Source: Ralstonia condita (GTDB taxonomy: Bacteria > Pseudomonadota > Gammaproteobacteria > Burkholderiales > Burkholderiaceae). Taken from it: a stretch of 64,000 nucleotides of DNA. The notes beneath the pieces are model-generated. The model was not told the DNA's origin and ran no database searches. It saw only the letters and a list, made by a program, of their open reading frames with translations. The stretch covers positions 55,501-119,500 of the forward strand of contig NZ_CATYWO010000008.1 in NCBI RefSeq assembly GCF_958405655.1, written 5' to 3'. Within the stretch, counting starts at the first letter, position 1. Every line of letters starts with the position of its first letter. The translations under genes and the position numbers were made by a program. Shown here piece by piece: positions 36,462-45,224 of the stretch.

Positions 36462-37922
36462 ATGTCAACGGAATCCCTTCCCGCAGGAAGTCTCGCCGCC
36501 GCCGGCGAGACGCGGCGCTGGCCCGCGCTTGCGGCGCTGCTCACCGGCAACTTTGTCACGATTCTCGATCTGTTCATTGTCAACGTGGCGATCCCGGACA
36601 TCCGCGCCGGGCTGCATGCGAATTTCGCGCAGATCCAGCTCGTGATGGTGGGCTACAGCGCGGCGTATGCGGTGTTCCTGCTCAATGGCGCGCGCCTGGG
36701 CGACCTCTTCGGGCGCAAGCGCATGTTCCTCACGGGCATGGCGCTGTTCACACTGGCATCTGCGTTGTGCGGGCTGGCAAGCACGCCATGGATGCTCATC
36801 GCCATGCGCGTCGGCCAGGGCCTGGGCGCGGCCATCCTGATGCCGCAGGTCATGGCTTCGCTGCGCGTGCTGTTCGACGGCGATGCGCGCCGCCGCGCGT
36901 TTGGCACGATGGGTGCGGTGCAAGGCGTCGCGGCCTCGATCTCGCAGATCATCGGCGGCTGGCTGATCGCGCATCCGCTGGCGGCCGATGTATCGGGCTG
37001 GCGCGCGGTGTTCCTGGTGAACGTGCCGATCGGCGTCACGGCGCTGCTGGCGGCGCGCGCTTTTGTGGCGGAGTCCAGGGCGCCGGTGGCCGCCCGCCTG
37101 GATGTGCACGGTGCCGTGGCGGGTGCTGTCGCCCTGGTCATGCTGCTGGTCCCCGTCATGCTGGGCCGTGAGTCCGGCTGGCCGTGGTGGTCCTGGACGG
37201 TGCCGCTGGCCGCGCTGCTGGTGGTGCGGCACTTCGTGCGCGTGGAGCAGGCCCTGTCCGCGGCGGGGCGGGTTCCGATCATCGAGATAGCACTGTTCCG
37301 CAATCGCAGCTTCGTCCTGGGTGTGCTGGCCATCTTTCTCTTCTACACCGCCATGAGTTCGTACTTTCTGGCGCTGACGATCCTTCTGCAGTTCGGCCGC
37401 GGCTTGACGGCGCTGGCCGCCGGACTGGTCTTCACGCCGGCGGCCATCGCGTTCTTTGCCGGCTCGCTGACGGGGCCTCGGCTGGCAGAGCGCATCGGCC
37501 AGTATGCGCTGTTGCTCGGCGTGGCGATCTTCGCCATCGGCCTGGTGCTGCTCGCTGCCATGGCGCAGGCTGGCGCGCCCACCGCCTGGTTCATCTTGCC
37601 GCTGGTGCTGAACGGCTTTGGGCAGGGCATGGTGATCCCGCTCTCGCTCAATACCATCCTGAGCAGCGTCGAGACGGCTCAGGCGGGCATGGGTGCGGGG
37701 ACGGTCACGACCATGCAGGCCGTCGGCAATGCCGTCGGCGTGACCGTGGTGGGCGTGCTGCTGTTCTCGTTGCTGGGCCACGTGGATGGCACGGATGCGG
37801 CGTCACCGGCCGCACACGCCGCGCACTACGGCCACGCCTTCGCGCTGGCCACGCTGTACAACGTGGGCGCCACGGTGGTCGCCCTGGTGTTGTTCTGGCG
37901 TGCCTGGCGGCGGCACGCCTAG
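36462..37922 (+). CDS. DHA2-family MFS multidrug exporter
   Basis: This 486-residue membrane protein has about 14 hydrophobic segments, as expected for the DHA2 (EmrB/QacA-like) group. Motif D1-like LDLFIVNVAIPDI, motif A GARLGDLFGRKRM and motif C-like VQGVAASISQIIGGWL are visible. It probably exports amphipathic drugs by proton antiport. The divergent TetR gene and the operator at the promoter indicate inducible expression. It ends 16 bp from the convergent phosphatase gene. Confidence 0.92.
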   Translation: MSTESLPAGSLAAAGETRRWPALAALLTGNFVTILDLFIVNVAIPDIRAGLHANFAQIQLVMVGYSAAYAVFLLNGARLGDLFGRKRMFLTGMALFTLASALCGLASTPWMLIAMRVGQGLGAAILMPQVMASLRVLFDGDARRRAFGTMGAVQGVAASISQIIGGWLIAHPLAADVSGWRAVFLVNVPIGVTALLAARAFVAESRAPVAARLDVHGAVAGAVALVMLLVPVMLGRESGWPWWSWTVPLAALLVVRHFVRVEQALSAAGRVPIIEIALFRNRSFVLGVLAIFLFYTAMSSYFLALTILLQFGRGLTALAAGLVFTPAAIAFFAGSLTGPRLAERIGQYALLLGVAIFAIGLVLLAAMAQAGAPTAWFILPLVLNGFGQGMVIPLSLNTILSSVETAQAGMGAGTVTTMQAVGNAVGVTVVGVLLFSLLGHVDGTDAASPAAHAAHYGHAFALATLYNVGATVVALVLFWRAWRRHA

Positions 37923-37938
37923 CCTCTTCCGTGCGTGC

Positions 37939-38538
37939 TCACTTGCGTACCCAGCCGCGCCGCACGCACGGGGCCAGCACCACGCCATGCACCGCCAGCC
38001 CGAGCCGGTGCAGCGGATCGGACAGCGTATGCGCCACGCGCCCACTGCACAGCCATGCGCTCAACGCCGACACGAGCGCCGCGCCCACCATGTCGAAAGG
38101 GTAGTGCACGCCGAGGTAGATGCGCGCCCACGCCATCGGCAACCCCAGCCCCGCCAGCAGCATGCCCAGACGGCGCAGGCGCGCGTTCCCCATCAAGCTG
38201 AACGCCACGGTCCACAGCACCGTCAGGTGATCGCTCGGGAACGACGAATCCGCGACGTGCGGGAGCAGATTGCTGCCGAGGCCGATCACAAACGGCCGGG
38301 GGTGATACCACGCCAGACCGAAACCGACATTCACGAGGAGCGCCAGCGCCGCAGCCAGTGCCGCCTGCAATGCATGACGGCGCGTCGATGGCTCGCCCCA
38401 TAACCACCCGGCCACCAGCGTAAGCGGCACCAGCCAGATGGCATATTCGGCAAAGGCCATGGCCAGCCAGACCGTGACGGCCGACGGCCCGGGCCCCGCA
38501 TTGATCCAGAGAAACAGCGTGTGATTGAGTGCTTCCAT
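37939..38538 (-). CDS. PAP2-family membrane phosphatase, probably undecaprenyl-diphosphatase
   Basis: The 199-residue protein has five to six membrane segments and the acid phosphatase motifs of the PAP2 group. YHPRPF stands in place of KxxxxxxRP, with SSFPSDHLTVLW and RIYLGVHYPFDMVGAAL also present. It resembles BcrC-type undecaprenyl-diphosphatases, which recycle the lipid carrier and can give bacitracin resistance. The exact substrate is an inference. The first motif is altered from the usual Lys-containing form only at its start. Confidence 0.85.
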   Translation of the reverse strand: MEALNHTLFLWINAGPGPSAVTVWLAMAFAEYAIWLVPLTLVAGWLWGEPSTRRHALQAALAAALALLVNVGFGLAWYHPRPFVIGLGSNLLPHVADSSFPSDHLTVLWTVAFSLMGNARLRRLGMLLAGLGLPMAWARIYLGVHYPFDMVGAALVSALSAWLCSGRVAHTLSDPLHRLGLAVHGVVLAPCVRRGWVRK

Positions 38539-39135
38539 ACAGCAGCCTGCAGGCCGGTCCGCGTTGATCGTCGTGGTTGGTCCACACGCACACGGTTTGC
38601 GTTCCCCAAACGAACGTCCGCCCGGCGCGCGGATTTGACCCGCGCATGCCGCTTGGCACCCCGCTGTCTGTTTCTTCTTTATTTCTTCTGTATATAAAAA
38701 TAGTAGTAGTAGATAACGGCCTGCGTTTTCTGTGGATAGCTCGAAAAAGCGGTGTTGCCTCAAGGGCTTGGAAAAAGGACAACGCATCGGACAGCGTGTG
38801 CCGTCGCGTGGATGAATCGGGCACAGCAGTGCGGGCGCACAGTGCAACTTCAAAGTTATTCGCGCGGCATCGACAGATCGCCCCCGGGCAGCCAACACGG
38901 TTGTCCCTGAAGTTCTTCACGTGTTTATCCACAGCAGGCGGTGTCGGCCGTGCAACGAGAACGAGGCGGAGCCCGCGCGCGCCCTGCTTTATCTCCCGGT
39001 GTTCAGTTGACTATCGCGCGAGATGGCCGTGCAGCCCGCTGAAGCGAATGCACCGCCGCACGGAGCCTGCCTCCATGACCGGCGCAAGACGGCCACACAC
39101 ACCGTGGCGACATCGCATCGAGGGGCAGTTGCATG
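38539..39135. other. 597-bp gene-free region with DnaA-box-like sites
   Basis: No coding gene is supported. The left part is AT-rich, including a TAG trinucleotide run at about 38699-38711. The region contains one perfect DnaA box, TTATCCACA (38925-38933), and one 8/9 match on the opposite strand, TGTGGATAG (38731-38739). No replication or partition gene is adjacent. Confidence 0.45.
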
Positions 39136-39705
39136 CTAGGGATGCAGCTTTTCACCCTTGTTCAGCATGTCAATGAACTGCGCAATCTTCCTGGCGCGCG
39201 TTTCGGCCTTCTTGACGTTCTGGATTCTGAACAGGATGGCGTATCGGTTCTGGCCATTCAGGCTGGCAAAGAATTGCTTGGCCTTCGGGTTGCTGTCGAG
39301 GGCCTGCTGCAGATCGTCTGGCACGGTCGACTTGCTGGCGGATGCATAGGCAGCCGCCCAACGTCCGTCGCGCTTGGCCTGATCGATGGCGCGAAGCCCC
39401 GCGGGGCGCATCCGTCCCGCAGCGATCAACGCCTCGGCTTTTGCCTTGTTGATCCTCGACCAGATGCTCCTGGCGGTTCTGGGGGTGAATCGCTGGAGCC
39501 AGTAGTGCTCGTTTTCCGCCTGCTTTTGCCCGTCGATCCATCCGTAGCAGAGTGCGCTCTCCAGTGCCTGTGCATAGGAAACGGTGGACGCTTCGGCCGA
39601 TTGCTTGGCGATGCGGAGCCACGCACCGGGCACAGCATCTCCGTTGGCTTCAAGCCAGGCTTCCCAGGCTTGCTGCGTGCTGAACGTGAGCTTTGGACTG
39701 TGCAT
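39136..39705 (-). CDS. YdeI/OmpD-associated family protein
   Basis: This 189-residue protein is of the YdeI/OmpD-associated type. Typical segments are WLRIAKQ, YAQALESALCYGWIDGQK, and FTPRTARSIWSRINKAKAEA. The C-terminal half is rich in charged helices (SLNGQNRYAILFRIQNVKKA). Members have been linked to resistance to peptides and bacteriocins, but the molecular activity is unknown. The start at 39705 gives the conserved MHSPKLTF opening. It is the last ordinary gene before the Rhs island. Confidence 0.85.
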   Translation of the reverse strand: MHSPKLTFSTQQAWEAWLEANGDAVPGAWLRIAKQSAEASTVSYAQALESALCYGWIDGQKQAENEHYWLQRFTPRTARSIWSRINKAKAEALIAAGRMRPAGLRAIDQAKRDGRWAAAYASASKSTVPDDLQQALDSNPKAKQFFASLNGQNRYAILFRIQNVKKAETRARKIAQFIDMLNKGEKLHP

Positions 39706-40146
39706 CTCGCTAAGCGTGAAGTGAGGGTTAGGCGGCGCCGCCGTGCGTGCGCCGGAATGGATGGTAGGGCGGAATCCGGGCGGTCGCGAATGCTTCTTCG
39801 CAATGCGTGTGAAGTGCCGTAATACCGCTGCAGAGAGGAACGCGATCGCGGTCATCTCTGGAAGCCGCGATATCCGGAAGTGAAGGTTCAAGGCCACTCG
39901 CCGACGGAACGGTTTGCGTCGGCAGTCCGCCCGGGCAACTCAATCCGCCTCTTCTTTCTCGGGCAGCTCCCGGCTGCGGAACGTACTGGGTGCCACGCCG
40001 TAAGAGAGCATCCTTCTCGTTGGTCATGACTTACTAAACGCACCTAAACTGAAGATGAATTTCTGAACTTATCCGCCGGGTAGGCACGGCGCCTGAGTTG
40101 ATGCCTGACCCTCAATGACGCTCAACAATCGCAAGAAAGCACATTT
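39706..40146. other. 441-bp gap at the left border of the Rhs island
   Basis: No coding gene, hairpin or insertion-sequence end was recognised. The sequence passes from ordinary high-GC chromosome to a lower-GC stretch just before the first Rhs core fragment. Confidence 0.4.
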
Positions 40147-40321
40147 GCCCAGGGCGATGGGGACGAAGCTGTTGGGTTCGTACAGATAGTGCGTGGTGCG
40201 GGTGCTGCCGGGTGACGGGTGGTAGGCGCCCTGGCGCATGATGTCGGCGTCGCGCCGGGCTTCCCAGGCCAGGGTGTCGCCGTCCCAGCCGTAGAGCGTG
40301 AAGCCACATCCCAGCTCCTTG
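40147..40321 (-). pseudogene. Rhs core fragment
   Basis: About 175 bp are nearly identical to the Rhs core segment that encodes CGFTLYGWDGDTLAWEARRD to YEPNSFVPIA in the longer copies. Both ends are abrupt and there is no start, tip or stop of its own. It marks the outer limit of the tip archive. Confidence 0.85.
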
Positions 40322-40344
40322 AGCCATGGCCGTGCTCCTTCTCG

Positions 40345-40366
40345 AAGGGCCGCTCACGCGGTCCTT
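40345..40366. repeat. Inter-module stem-loop, copy 1
   Basis: AAGGGCCGC and GCGGTCCTT arms (one wobble) enclose TCAC. The element lies 5 bp beyond the 3' end of the neighbouring immunity gene. The left arm and loop are identical to the copy at 47001. It has no clean T tract, so a terminator role is only possible. Confidence 0.7.
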
Positions 40367-40371
40367 GTTGT

Positions 40372-40701
40372 CTAGTTGTTTGTCTTGATGCGAAACGCTT
40401 CCTTCAGCGTTACTTCATCGTCCAAATCCCCATCTTCGAAACATCCAACAACCCTGCCGCTCAACGCTCCTTGCACCAGCTTGCATAAATTCAGCGATCT
40501 AAAATTAACTTCCAGCCATAGCGACCGATCGCTCTCTTGAGTCAACCTAACATCATATTCAGCCAATGTCTGTAGCTCCCGATCCTTCAGACAAACTTCC
40601 AGTGCCTGCGCCTTGACGTATGCGTCACTCGACTTCAACGAGTCCATGACATGCTGCGCTGAAGTAGTGTCGTCAAATACCAATCTATATTCGTAGCTCA
40701 T
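40372..40701 (-). CDS. Probable Rhs immunity protein (no family assigned)
   Basis: This 109-residue soluble protein (MSYEYRLVFDDTTSAQHVMD, then an acidic C-terminal half with CFEDGDLDDEVTLKEAFRI) has no signal peptide. Its ATG overlaps the stop of the preceding tip remnant by four bases, the arrangement seen at the other toxin/immunity junctions here. Immunity function is inferred from that position. The matching toxin survives only as a fragment, so this is a solitary immunity gene. Confidence 0.6.
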   Translation of the reverse strand: MSYEYRLVFDDTTSAQHVMDSLKSSDAYVKAQALEVCLKDRELQTLAEYDVRLTQESDRSLWLEVNFRSLNLCKLVQGALSGRVVGCFEDGDLDDEVTLKEAFRIKTNN

Positions 40702-40901
40702 GATCCGTGTGGCCTCCCTCGAACAGCTGGTAGATCAGCCGGATTACGGATACCAATGTGTGTTTCATTCGGATCTAGCGACACAAGCCCTCGATTATTA
40801 AGTTGATTCCCAGCAGGAATCTGGCGTTTCGTGGGTAATTCATTTAACTTTAGCGGTTTAGGAGAATCAATTGGCAAATGTATCAATATCATCGAGTGCA
40901 T
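40698..40901 (-). pseudogene. C-terminal remnant of a Rhs toxin tip
   Basis: The 67-residue open frame (SPKPLKLNELPTKRQIPAGN, then RGLVSLDPNETHIGIRNPAD) ends in an ATGA overlap with the next immunity gene. No Rhs core precedes it, and its start lies inside the neighbouring immunity gene. It is best read as the end of a displaced toxin whose core and front half were deleted. Confidence 0.5.
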
Positions 40902-41199
40902 CCCGCACCCTTCCGGACAGAGATTCGTCCTTGAGTTTTTTTTCTAGAATTGGAATAACCTTATCTTTATCAATTTTTCCGTACATTCTGGCGACGTGTC
41001 CGATGCATGTAATCCCAAGGCCCTTGATATCATCGTTCATTCCAACCTCAATCGCACTTATGCATTTATCCTGGATCCAATCTGGGTCATTAATGTTGAA
41101 GCACAAATACATGAGAGCATCTATGACAACATCACTCTGATTCGACCTCAGCATAATCTCAATATCTTCCTTGCTGTACTGAGTTGTCATATAAATCAC
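40867..41199 (-). CDS. Probable immunity protein for the Ntox17-like tip, HEAT-like
   Basis: The 110-residue protein is helical, with a repeat-like pattern (VVIDALMYLCFNINDPDWIQ; GLGITCIGHVARMYGKIDKD) as in small HEAT-type immunity proteins. The start ATG at 41199 overlaps the Rhs stop (ATGA); an ATG at 41190 is an alternative. No signal peptide is present, so it should act in the cytoplasm. GC content is clearly lower than in the Rhs core upstream. Confidence 0.65.
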   Translation of the reverse strand: MIYMTTQYSKEDIEIMLRSNQSDVVIDALMYLCFNINDPDWIQDKCISAIEVGMNDDIKGLGITCIGHVARMYGKIDKDKVIPILEKKLKDESLSGRVRDALDDIDTFAN

Positions 41200-42236
41200 C
41201 TCTTTATCCTTCCCTTGCCACTGACCATTCCTGACTTCTTAAGGGCAGATTGTTGGTCGTTGTGCAAATCACACCAGCAGCGAACGTGACCATGAAATTC
41301 CTCATCGCCATTTGGATGAGTCCTGGTCTTGTCCATGACAACAATCTCATCATTTCGAGCATCGACTCCAACGCGCCTAGGTGAGGTTTCTTTAACTTGC
41401 ACTGAATTATTAAGCGCAAATTGCCCATCAGTCGGGGCTCGGCTTTTCACCGCATTGTCCATAGTTCCATGATAGGGGGCATCTTTATAGATGCGGGCCA
41501 AGCCAAGTGGGTCAATCCACTCTACCGGATTGGGGGCATAAGCGTGGACGTTCAGCCCACCCGCCAGCCCAATCGGATCCTTCGATATGAACCGCCCACT
41601 GCTCGGGTCATAGTACCGATGCCGGTTGTAATGCAGCCCCGTCTCATGATCGAAGTACTGCCCCTGGAACCGAATCGGGTTTTGGATACCAGCCTTCCTG
41701 GCCGCATCAGTAATGACCTCCTGCGCCGCTCCCCACGCCTTGTAATGCGCACTCCACGCAATCTCACCGGTTTGGTCAGTAAGCTCCTGCGGCGTGCCCA
41801 GGTGGTCGCACTGGTACCAGGCCAGACTATCAAATGGTGTGGGCTGAATCTCGTACTGCCACAGCGGATCCTCATCGATGTCGTAGTCAGCCTCGGCATA
41901 GGCGGGCTGCTTGTGCAGGGGCAGCATCCCGTGCGTGACGCCCTGGGCGATGGGGACGAAGCTGTTGGGTTCGTACAGATAGTGCGTGGTGCGGGTGCTG
42001 CCGGGTGACGGGTGGTAGGCGCCCTGGCGCATGATGTCGGCGTCGCGCCGGGCTTCCCAGGCCAGGGTGTCGCCGTCCCAGCCGTAGAGCGTGAAGCCAC
42101 AACCCAGTTCCTTGTTGACCCGGGCGCGTTCGTTGTGGATGTAGACGCTGCCAGCGCCGAGGGGCTCGAAGTAGACCGCCTGTGCGTGTTTGGTGATGCG
42201 CCGGCCGAGGGCATCGTATTGGTATGCCGCGCTCAA
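41196..42236 (-). CDS. Orphan Rhs C-terminal module with Ntox17-like toxin tip
   Basis: This 346-residue 5'-truncated Rhs starts inside the core (YQYDALGRRITKHAQAV) and keeps the core end RFISKDPIGLAGGLN and WIDPLGLA. The 100-residue tip (DAPYHGTMDNAVKSRAPTDG, RRVGVDARNDEIVVMDKTRT, EFHGHVRCWCDLHNDQQSAL) resembles what I know as polymorphic toxin type 17, a predicted nuclease; the family call is from memory. There is no N-terminal Rhs part, so it is probably silent unless recombined onto a full core. Confidence 0.75.
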   Translation of the reverse strand: MSAAYQYDALGRRITKHAQAVYFEPLGAGSVYIHNERARVNKELGCGFTLYGWDGDTLAWEARRDADIMRQGAYHPSPGSTRTTHYLYEPNSFVPIAQGVTHGMLPLHKQPAYAEADYDIDEDPLWQYEIQPTPFDSLAWYQCDHLGTPQELTDQTGEIAWSAHYKAWGAAQEVITDAARKAGIQNPIRFQGQYFDHETGLHYNRHRYYDPSSGRFISKDPIGLAGGLNVHAYAPNPVEWIDPLGLARIYKDAPYHGTMDNAVKSRAPTDGQFALNNSVQVKETSPRRVGVDARNDEIVVMDKTRTHPNGDEEFHGHVRCWCDLHNDQQSALKKSGMVSGKGRIKR

Positions 42237-42309
42237 GCGGTGGTCGATTTAGTAGGTGTTTCGTCCGCGCGCAGCCGGCGTAGATGACTGGCATCGTCTT
42301 GTGATGAGC

Positions 42310-42354
42310 GGCCAGCTCTGGCTTTGTAGTCATGCTGTTAGCCATGACCTGCAT
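42310..42354. repeat. Junction repeat, copy 1 (also at 48794-48839)
   Basis: About 45 bp match the sequence between the PAAR gene end and the start of the second Rhs module at 48.8 kb, with only a few differences. Both contain GCCAGCTCTGGC and AGTCATGCTGTTAGCC. It marks a recombination or duplication border upstream of the Ntox17-like module. Confidence 0.75.
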
Positions 42355-42444
42355 GCGTCGATTCCGGCAGAACACGTTGGCCGAACAGCGTGTCAACTGG
42401 AGCCACTAACCCACCACTTGGCCGTCCCGATCAAATCACTAATC

Positions 42445-42732
42445 CTATAATTTTGGCTCACGTCCGATGCTGAAACAACTTGCAATTAGAAGTGGCCTAG
42501 CTATAGCAACTGCCCCACCTTCCATGTCATCGAATTCCCCTAGAGGAACTAGAAAAAACATTGATGCTTTTTCAACTTGGCGAAGTATGGAGATAGGGAA
42601 TTTACGCGAGTCGTAAAACCATCCACTACTCAGCAACTCCTGCACCGAGCGCTCGTTGTCCGACAAAACAACATGAGCAGAGGAGTGCAACGCAACTAGC
42701 CTTACCACTTCCTGAAAGCGGGGGTGACGCAA
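42445..42732 (-). CDS. Possible solitary immunity protein
   Basis: A 95-residue frame with a TTG start (RFQEVVRLVALHSSAHVVLS; SILRQVEKASMFFLVPLGEF) follows directly on a Rhs core scrap. It has no signal peptide and no recognised family. Size and position suggest an immunity gene whose toxin tip has been lost. The TTG start and the frame junction with the Rhs scrap make the 5' end uncertain. Confidence 0.4.
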   Translation of the reverse strand: MRHPRFQEVVRLVALHSSAHVVLSDNERSVQELLSSGWFYDSRKFPISILRQVEKASMFFLVPLGEFDDMEGGAVAIARPLLIASCFSIGREPKL

Positions 42733-42737
42733 ACAGA

Positions 42738-42852
42738 TATTGGTACGCGTTCAAGCCACCTCGCAGCCCGATCGGGTCCTTGCTGATGAATCTCCCCGTG
42801 CCTGGATCATAGTACCGATGCCGGCTGTAGAGGAACGAGGGGCCACTGACAC
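42738..42852 (-). pseudogene. Rhs core-end fragment of a second lineage
   Basis: About 115 bp encode SRHRYYDPGTGRFISKDPIG and LRGGLNAYQY. The wording differs from the other copies here (PGTGR for PSSGR or PASGR, LRGG for LAGG), so it comes from another Rhs lineage rather than from simple duplication of the resident gene. It breaks off where the next small frame begins. Confidence 0.75.
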
Positions 42853-42867
42853 GGCCATCTCATTCAT

Positions 42868-43203
42868 TTAAAGGCAATTCGAAACCAACTTAACCAAATC
42901 AGGGAAGAACGCGTCAAGCGCCATGCACAAATAATCTGGATTCCCCTCGAATTTAAAGATATCCCCAGAAATCACTTTTCCCTCTTGATCCGTCAGATCG
43001 GCAGTTACCCTATATTTATCCCCCACACCTGTCAGATCAAGTGTTAGATCGATCTCCTTTGGGTAGAAGCTTACGTATTCCGTACCGCCGAGAGAGTTTT
43101 TGTAAAATCCTGAATTCGATGACTCAATATTGCCCCTCTTTTCAAGAGCGCATTTTACCCTTGCTACATAGTCTGACCAATAGGATTGGATATCGGTCGC
43201 CAT
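42868..43203 (-). CDS. Probable immunity protein of the decayed tip
   Basis: The 111-residue acidic protein (MATDIQSYWSDYVARVKCAL; YVSFYPKEIDLTLDLTGVGD; YLCMALDAFFPDLVKLV) starts at an ATG that shares one base with the stop codon of the frame in front (TGATG). This is the tight junction typical of toxin/immunity pairs. No family is recognised and there is no signal peptide. It is kept intact although the toxin in front carries frameshifts. Confidence 0.6.
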   Translation of the reverse strand: MATDIQSYWSDYVARVKCALEKRGNIESSNSGFYKNSLGGTEYVSFYPKEIDLTLDLTGVGDKYRVTADLTDQEGKVISGDIFKFEGNPDYLCMALDAFFPDLVKLVSNCL

Positions 43204-43697
43204 CACTTTTTCCCCCGACCAGTGACTGCTCCCAATATACCTTCTGTCAGAGAGTGCGTCGAGCCGCCTCCTCTGGACTTCGCCCAGTCTGTTAATTTGG
43301 AATCGGTCGGATCGTTTATCGGTCGAATGGTCACGTGACTATTCGGCTTATCATGCGTCGCCTCCCGCTAAATTTCCACCGTGATCCATCAAGTAGAACT
43401 TCATCATCGTGGACACCGTGTGGTTGATCCAAGTGCTTCGGAAAGCCCCTTAAGGTTTTCATCATTAAAATCGTCTGCATCATCAGGATGCACGATTCGA
43501 GCGTGATTCTGAAATTTATTTGTTGGATCCTCGATAACATCAAATCGCGCCCTTCGGACCACATCTGCTGTACCTGATGCAACAGTCTCAGTTGCCTTCA
43601 GCAAGCCAGTAACCTTCGGAAAGGCATTTCTCATCTGTTGAGCTGCAACGCACGGACAGCAGCTATGGAAGACGGGTAACGACAGCGTCGAATTCAA
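43203..43697 (-). pseudogene. Frameshifted Rhs-type toxin tip
   Basis: Three frames in succession give protein-like text that joins into one tip. First comes RFDVIEDPTNKFQNHARIVH and DENLKGLSEAL (frame from 43697), then HTVSTMMKFYLMDHGGNLAG, then DKPNSHVTIRPINDPTDSKL and THSLTEGILGAVTGRGKK up to the stop at 43203. Two frameshifts, near 43435 and 43370, break it. No Rhs core is attached. It is therefore a decayed displaced toxin, or two sequencing errors; the sequence alone cannot decide. Confidence 0.5.
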
Positions 43698-43707
43698 CTA
43701 CTTCCGT

Positions 43708-44109
43708 CTATGACCCCAATCGATCTTTTGCGGCCTCTGCTACCGATTCGTCTTGGTCCCCAGCAAGACGAGTCAATATGTCTCCTGGAACTTTTGGATT
43801 AAGAGCTATTCTTTTCCTAACAGCCGGCTCGGGATCTAGCGACAATCTTTCGAATATGTCTCGACTTATTCTTCTCTTCATAGCAACGTCGCACCGCGTC
43901 ATCCAATCGTCGCTTGCCGACAAACGATCCAAAACGCTCATGGAAATCGTGTTGTTAAAGGCAACGCTCCGCGAGAGCTCTGGGTATTTTTCCAGGACCG
44001 AAAACCACACACTATCAGATGCCTCCCATTGAGTTTTTGAAAACTCCGCATCGTCATCACTTTCCACATATCCTTTGAATTCTTCTGCAGTTTGAATTTT
44101 CATCATCAT
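43708..44109 (-). CDS. Probable immunity protein with leucine-rich-variant/HEAT-like repeats
   Basis: This 133-residue protein shows short helical repeats of the type SVLDRLSASDDWMTRCDVAM, IFERLSLDPEPAVRKRIALN and ILTRLAGDQDESVAEAAKDR, as in LRV or HEAT-like proteins. It starts 40 bp after the stop of the Rhs module with the HGGSAW tip and is the only candidate immunity gene for it. Two further in-frame ATGs lie at the very start. No signal peptide is present. Confidence 0.6.
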   Translation of the reverse strand: MMMKIQTAEEFKGYVESDDDAEFSKTQWEASDSVWFSVLEKYPELSRSVAFNNTISMSVLDRLSASDDWMTRCDVAMKRRISRDIFERLSLDPEPAVRKRIALNPKVPGDILTRLAGDQDESVAEAAKDRLGS

Positions 44110-44149
44110 TCACCTTTGGCGTCTCGACACTTCATGCCCTTCATCGAAA

Positions 44150-45184
44150 TTACTTTTCCCGTCTCGCCTTTGTGCTTCCCATAAAATCACCATAGACATC
44201 CGCGTCGCGGAAATGAACAAGATTGCCACCCTGATCTTCCATCAATTTCCACGCAGAACCTCCGTGTCCCTCCGTATCTGCAGACCACCATTGCTTCGTC
44301 TTGGGATCACGAAAATACTTCACGCGGGTTCCGTTGAGCATCGCCTCGCAAATTCGGTCGTAGCGGGTTACTACCCACTCTTTCCGGCAAGGACATTTGG
44401 AGTTCTGATTAGGCTTGTTCGATGTGGGTTTTCTTCCCGCTCCGCCACTTGATGTGCGTGCCAGGCCGAGTGGGTCAACCCATTGCACCGTATTTGGTGC
44501 GTACTGATAGCCGTTAATCCCACCCGCCAGCCCAATCGGATCCTTCGATATGAACCGCCCACTGCTCGGGTCATAGTACCGATGCCGGTTGTAATGCAGC
44601 CCCGTCTCATGATCGAAGTACTGCCCCTGGAACCGAATCGGGTTTTGGATACCAGCCTTCCTGGCCGCATCAGTAATGACCTCCTGCGCCGCTCCCCACG
44701 CCTTGTAATGCGCACTCCACGCAATCTCACCGGTTTGGTCAGTAAGCTCCTGCGGCGTGCCCAGGTGGTCGCACTGGTACCAGGCCAGACTATCAAATGG
44801 TGTGGGCTGAATCTCGTGCTGCCACAGCGGATCCTCATCGATGTCGTAGTCAGCCTCGGCATAGGCGGGCTGCTTGTGCAGGGGCAGCATCCCGTGCGTG
44901 ACGCCCTGGGCGATGGGGACGAAGCTGTTGGGTTCGTACAGATAGTGCGTGGTGCGGGTGCTGCCCGGTGACGGGTGGTAGGCGCCCTGGCGCATGACGT
45001 CAGCGTCGCGCCGGGCTTCCCTGGCCAGGGTGTCGCCGTCCCAGCCGTAGAGCGTGAAGCCACATCCCAGCTCTTTGTTGATCCGTGCGCGTTCGTTATG
45101 GATGTAGACGCTGCCAGCGCCGAGGGGCTCGAAGTAGACCGCCTGTGCGTGTTTGGTGATGCGCCGGCCGAGGGCATCGTATTT
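44150..45184 (-). CDS. Orphan Rhs C-terminal module with HGGSAW-type toxin tip
   Basis: The Rhs core frame is open from 45184 but has no start codon at its 5' end; the first in-frame ATG is at 44995 (MRQGAYHP). The core runs to RFISKDPIGLAGGINGYQYA and VQWVDPLGLA. The 103-residue tip has a Cys/Lys-rich front (SKCPCRKEW) and then VVTRYDRICEAMLNGTRVKY, WWSADTEGHGGSAWKLMEDQ and FRDADVYGDFM. I have seen this pattern in polymorphic toxins (Ntox21-like is a guess). The missing start indicates a silent cassette. Confidence 0.7.
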   Translation of the reverse strand, partial: KYDALGRRITKHAQAVYFEPLGAGSVYIHNERARINKELGCGFTLYGWDGDTLAREARRDADVMRQGAYHPSPGSTRTTHYLYEPNSFVPIAQGVTHGMLPLHKQPAYAEADYDIDEDPLWQHEIQPTPFDSLAWYQCDHLGTPQELTDQTGEIAWSAHYKAWGAAQEVITDAARKAGIQNPIRFQGQYFDHETGLHYNRHRYYDPSSGRFISKDPIGLAGGINGYQYAPNTVQWVDPLGLARTSSGGAGRKPTSNKPNQNSKCPCRKEWVVTRYDRICEAMLNGTRVKYFRDPKTKQWWSADTEGHGGSAWKLMEDQGGNLVHFRDADVYGDFMGSTKARREK

Positions 45185-45224
45185 TCTATCTCCCCGAGCT
45201 ATGACTAATCACACGTAACCGAAA

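Noticed and set aside
38577..39176. 200-residue open frame in the gap after the PAP2 gene
   Set aside because: It overlaps the YdeI-like gene in another frame, contains the AT-rich tract and DnaA-like boxes, and has no domain or ribosome site.
39728..40027. 99-residue minus-strand frame upstream of the YdeI-like gene
   Set aside because: It overlaps the probable promoter of that gene, with no family-like text and no convincing ribosome site.
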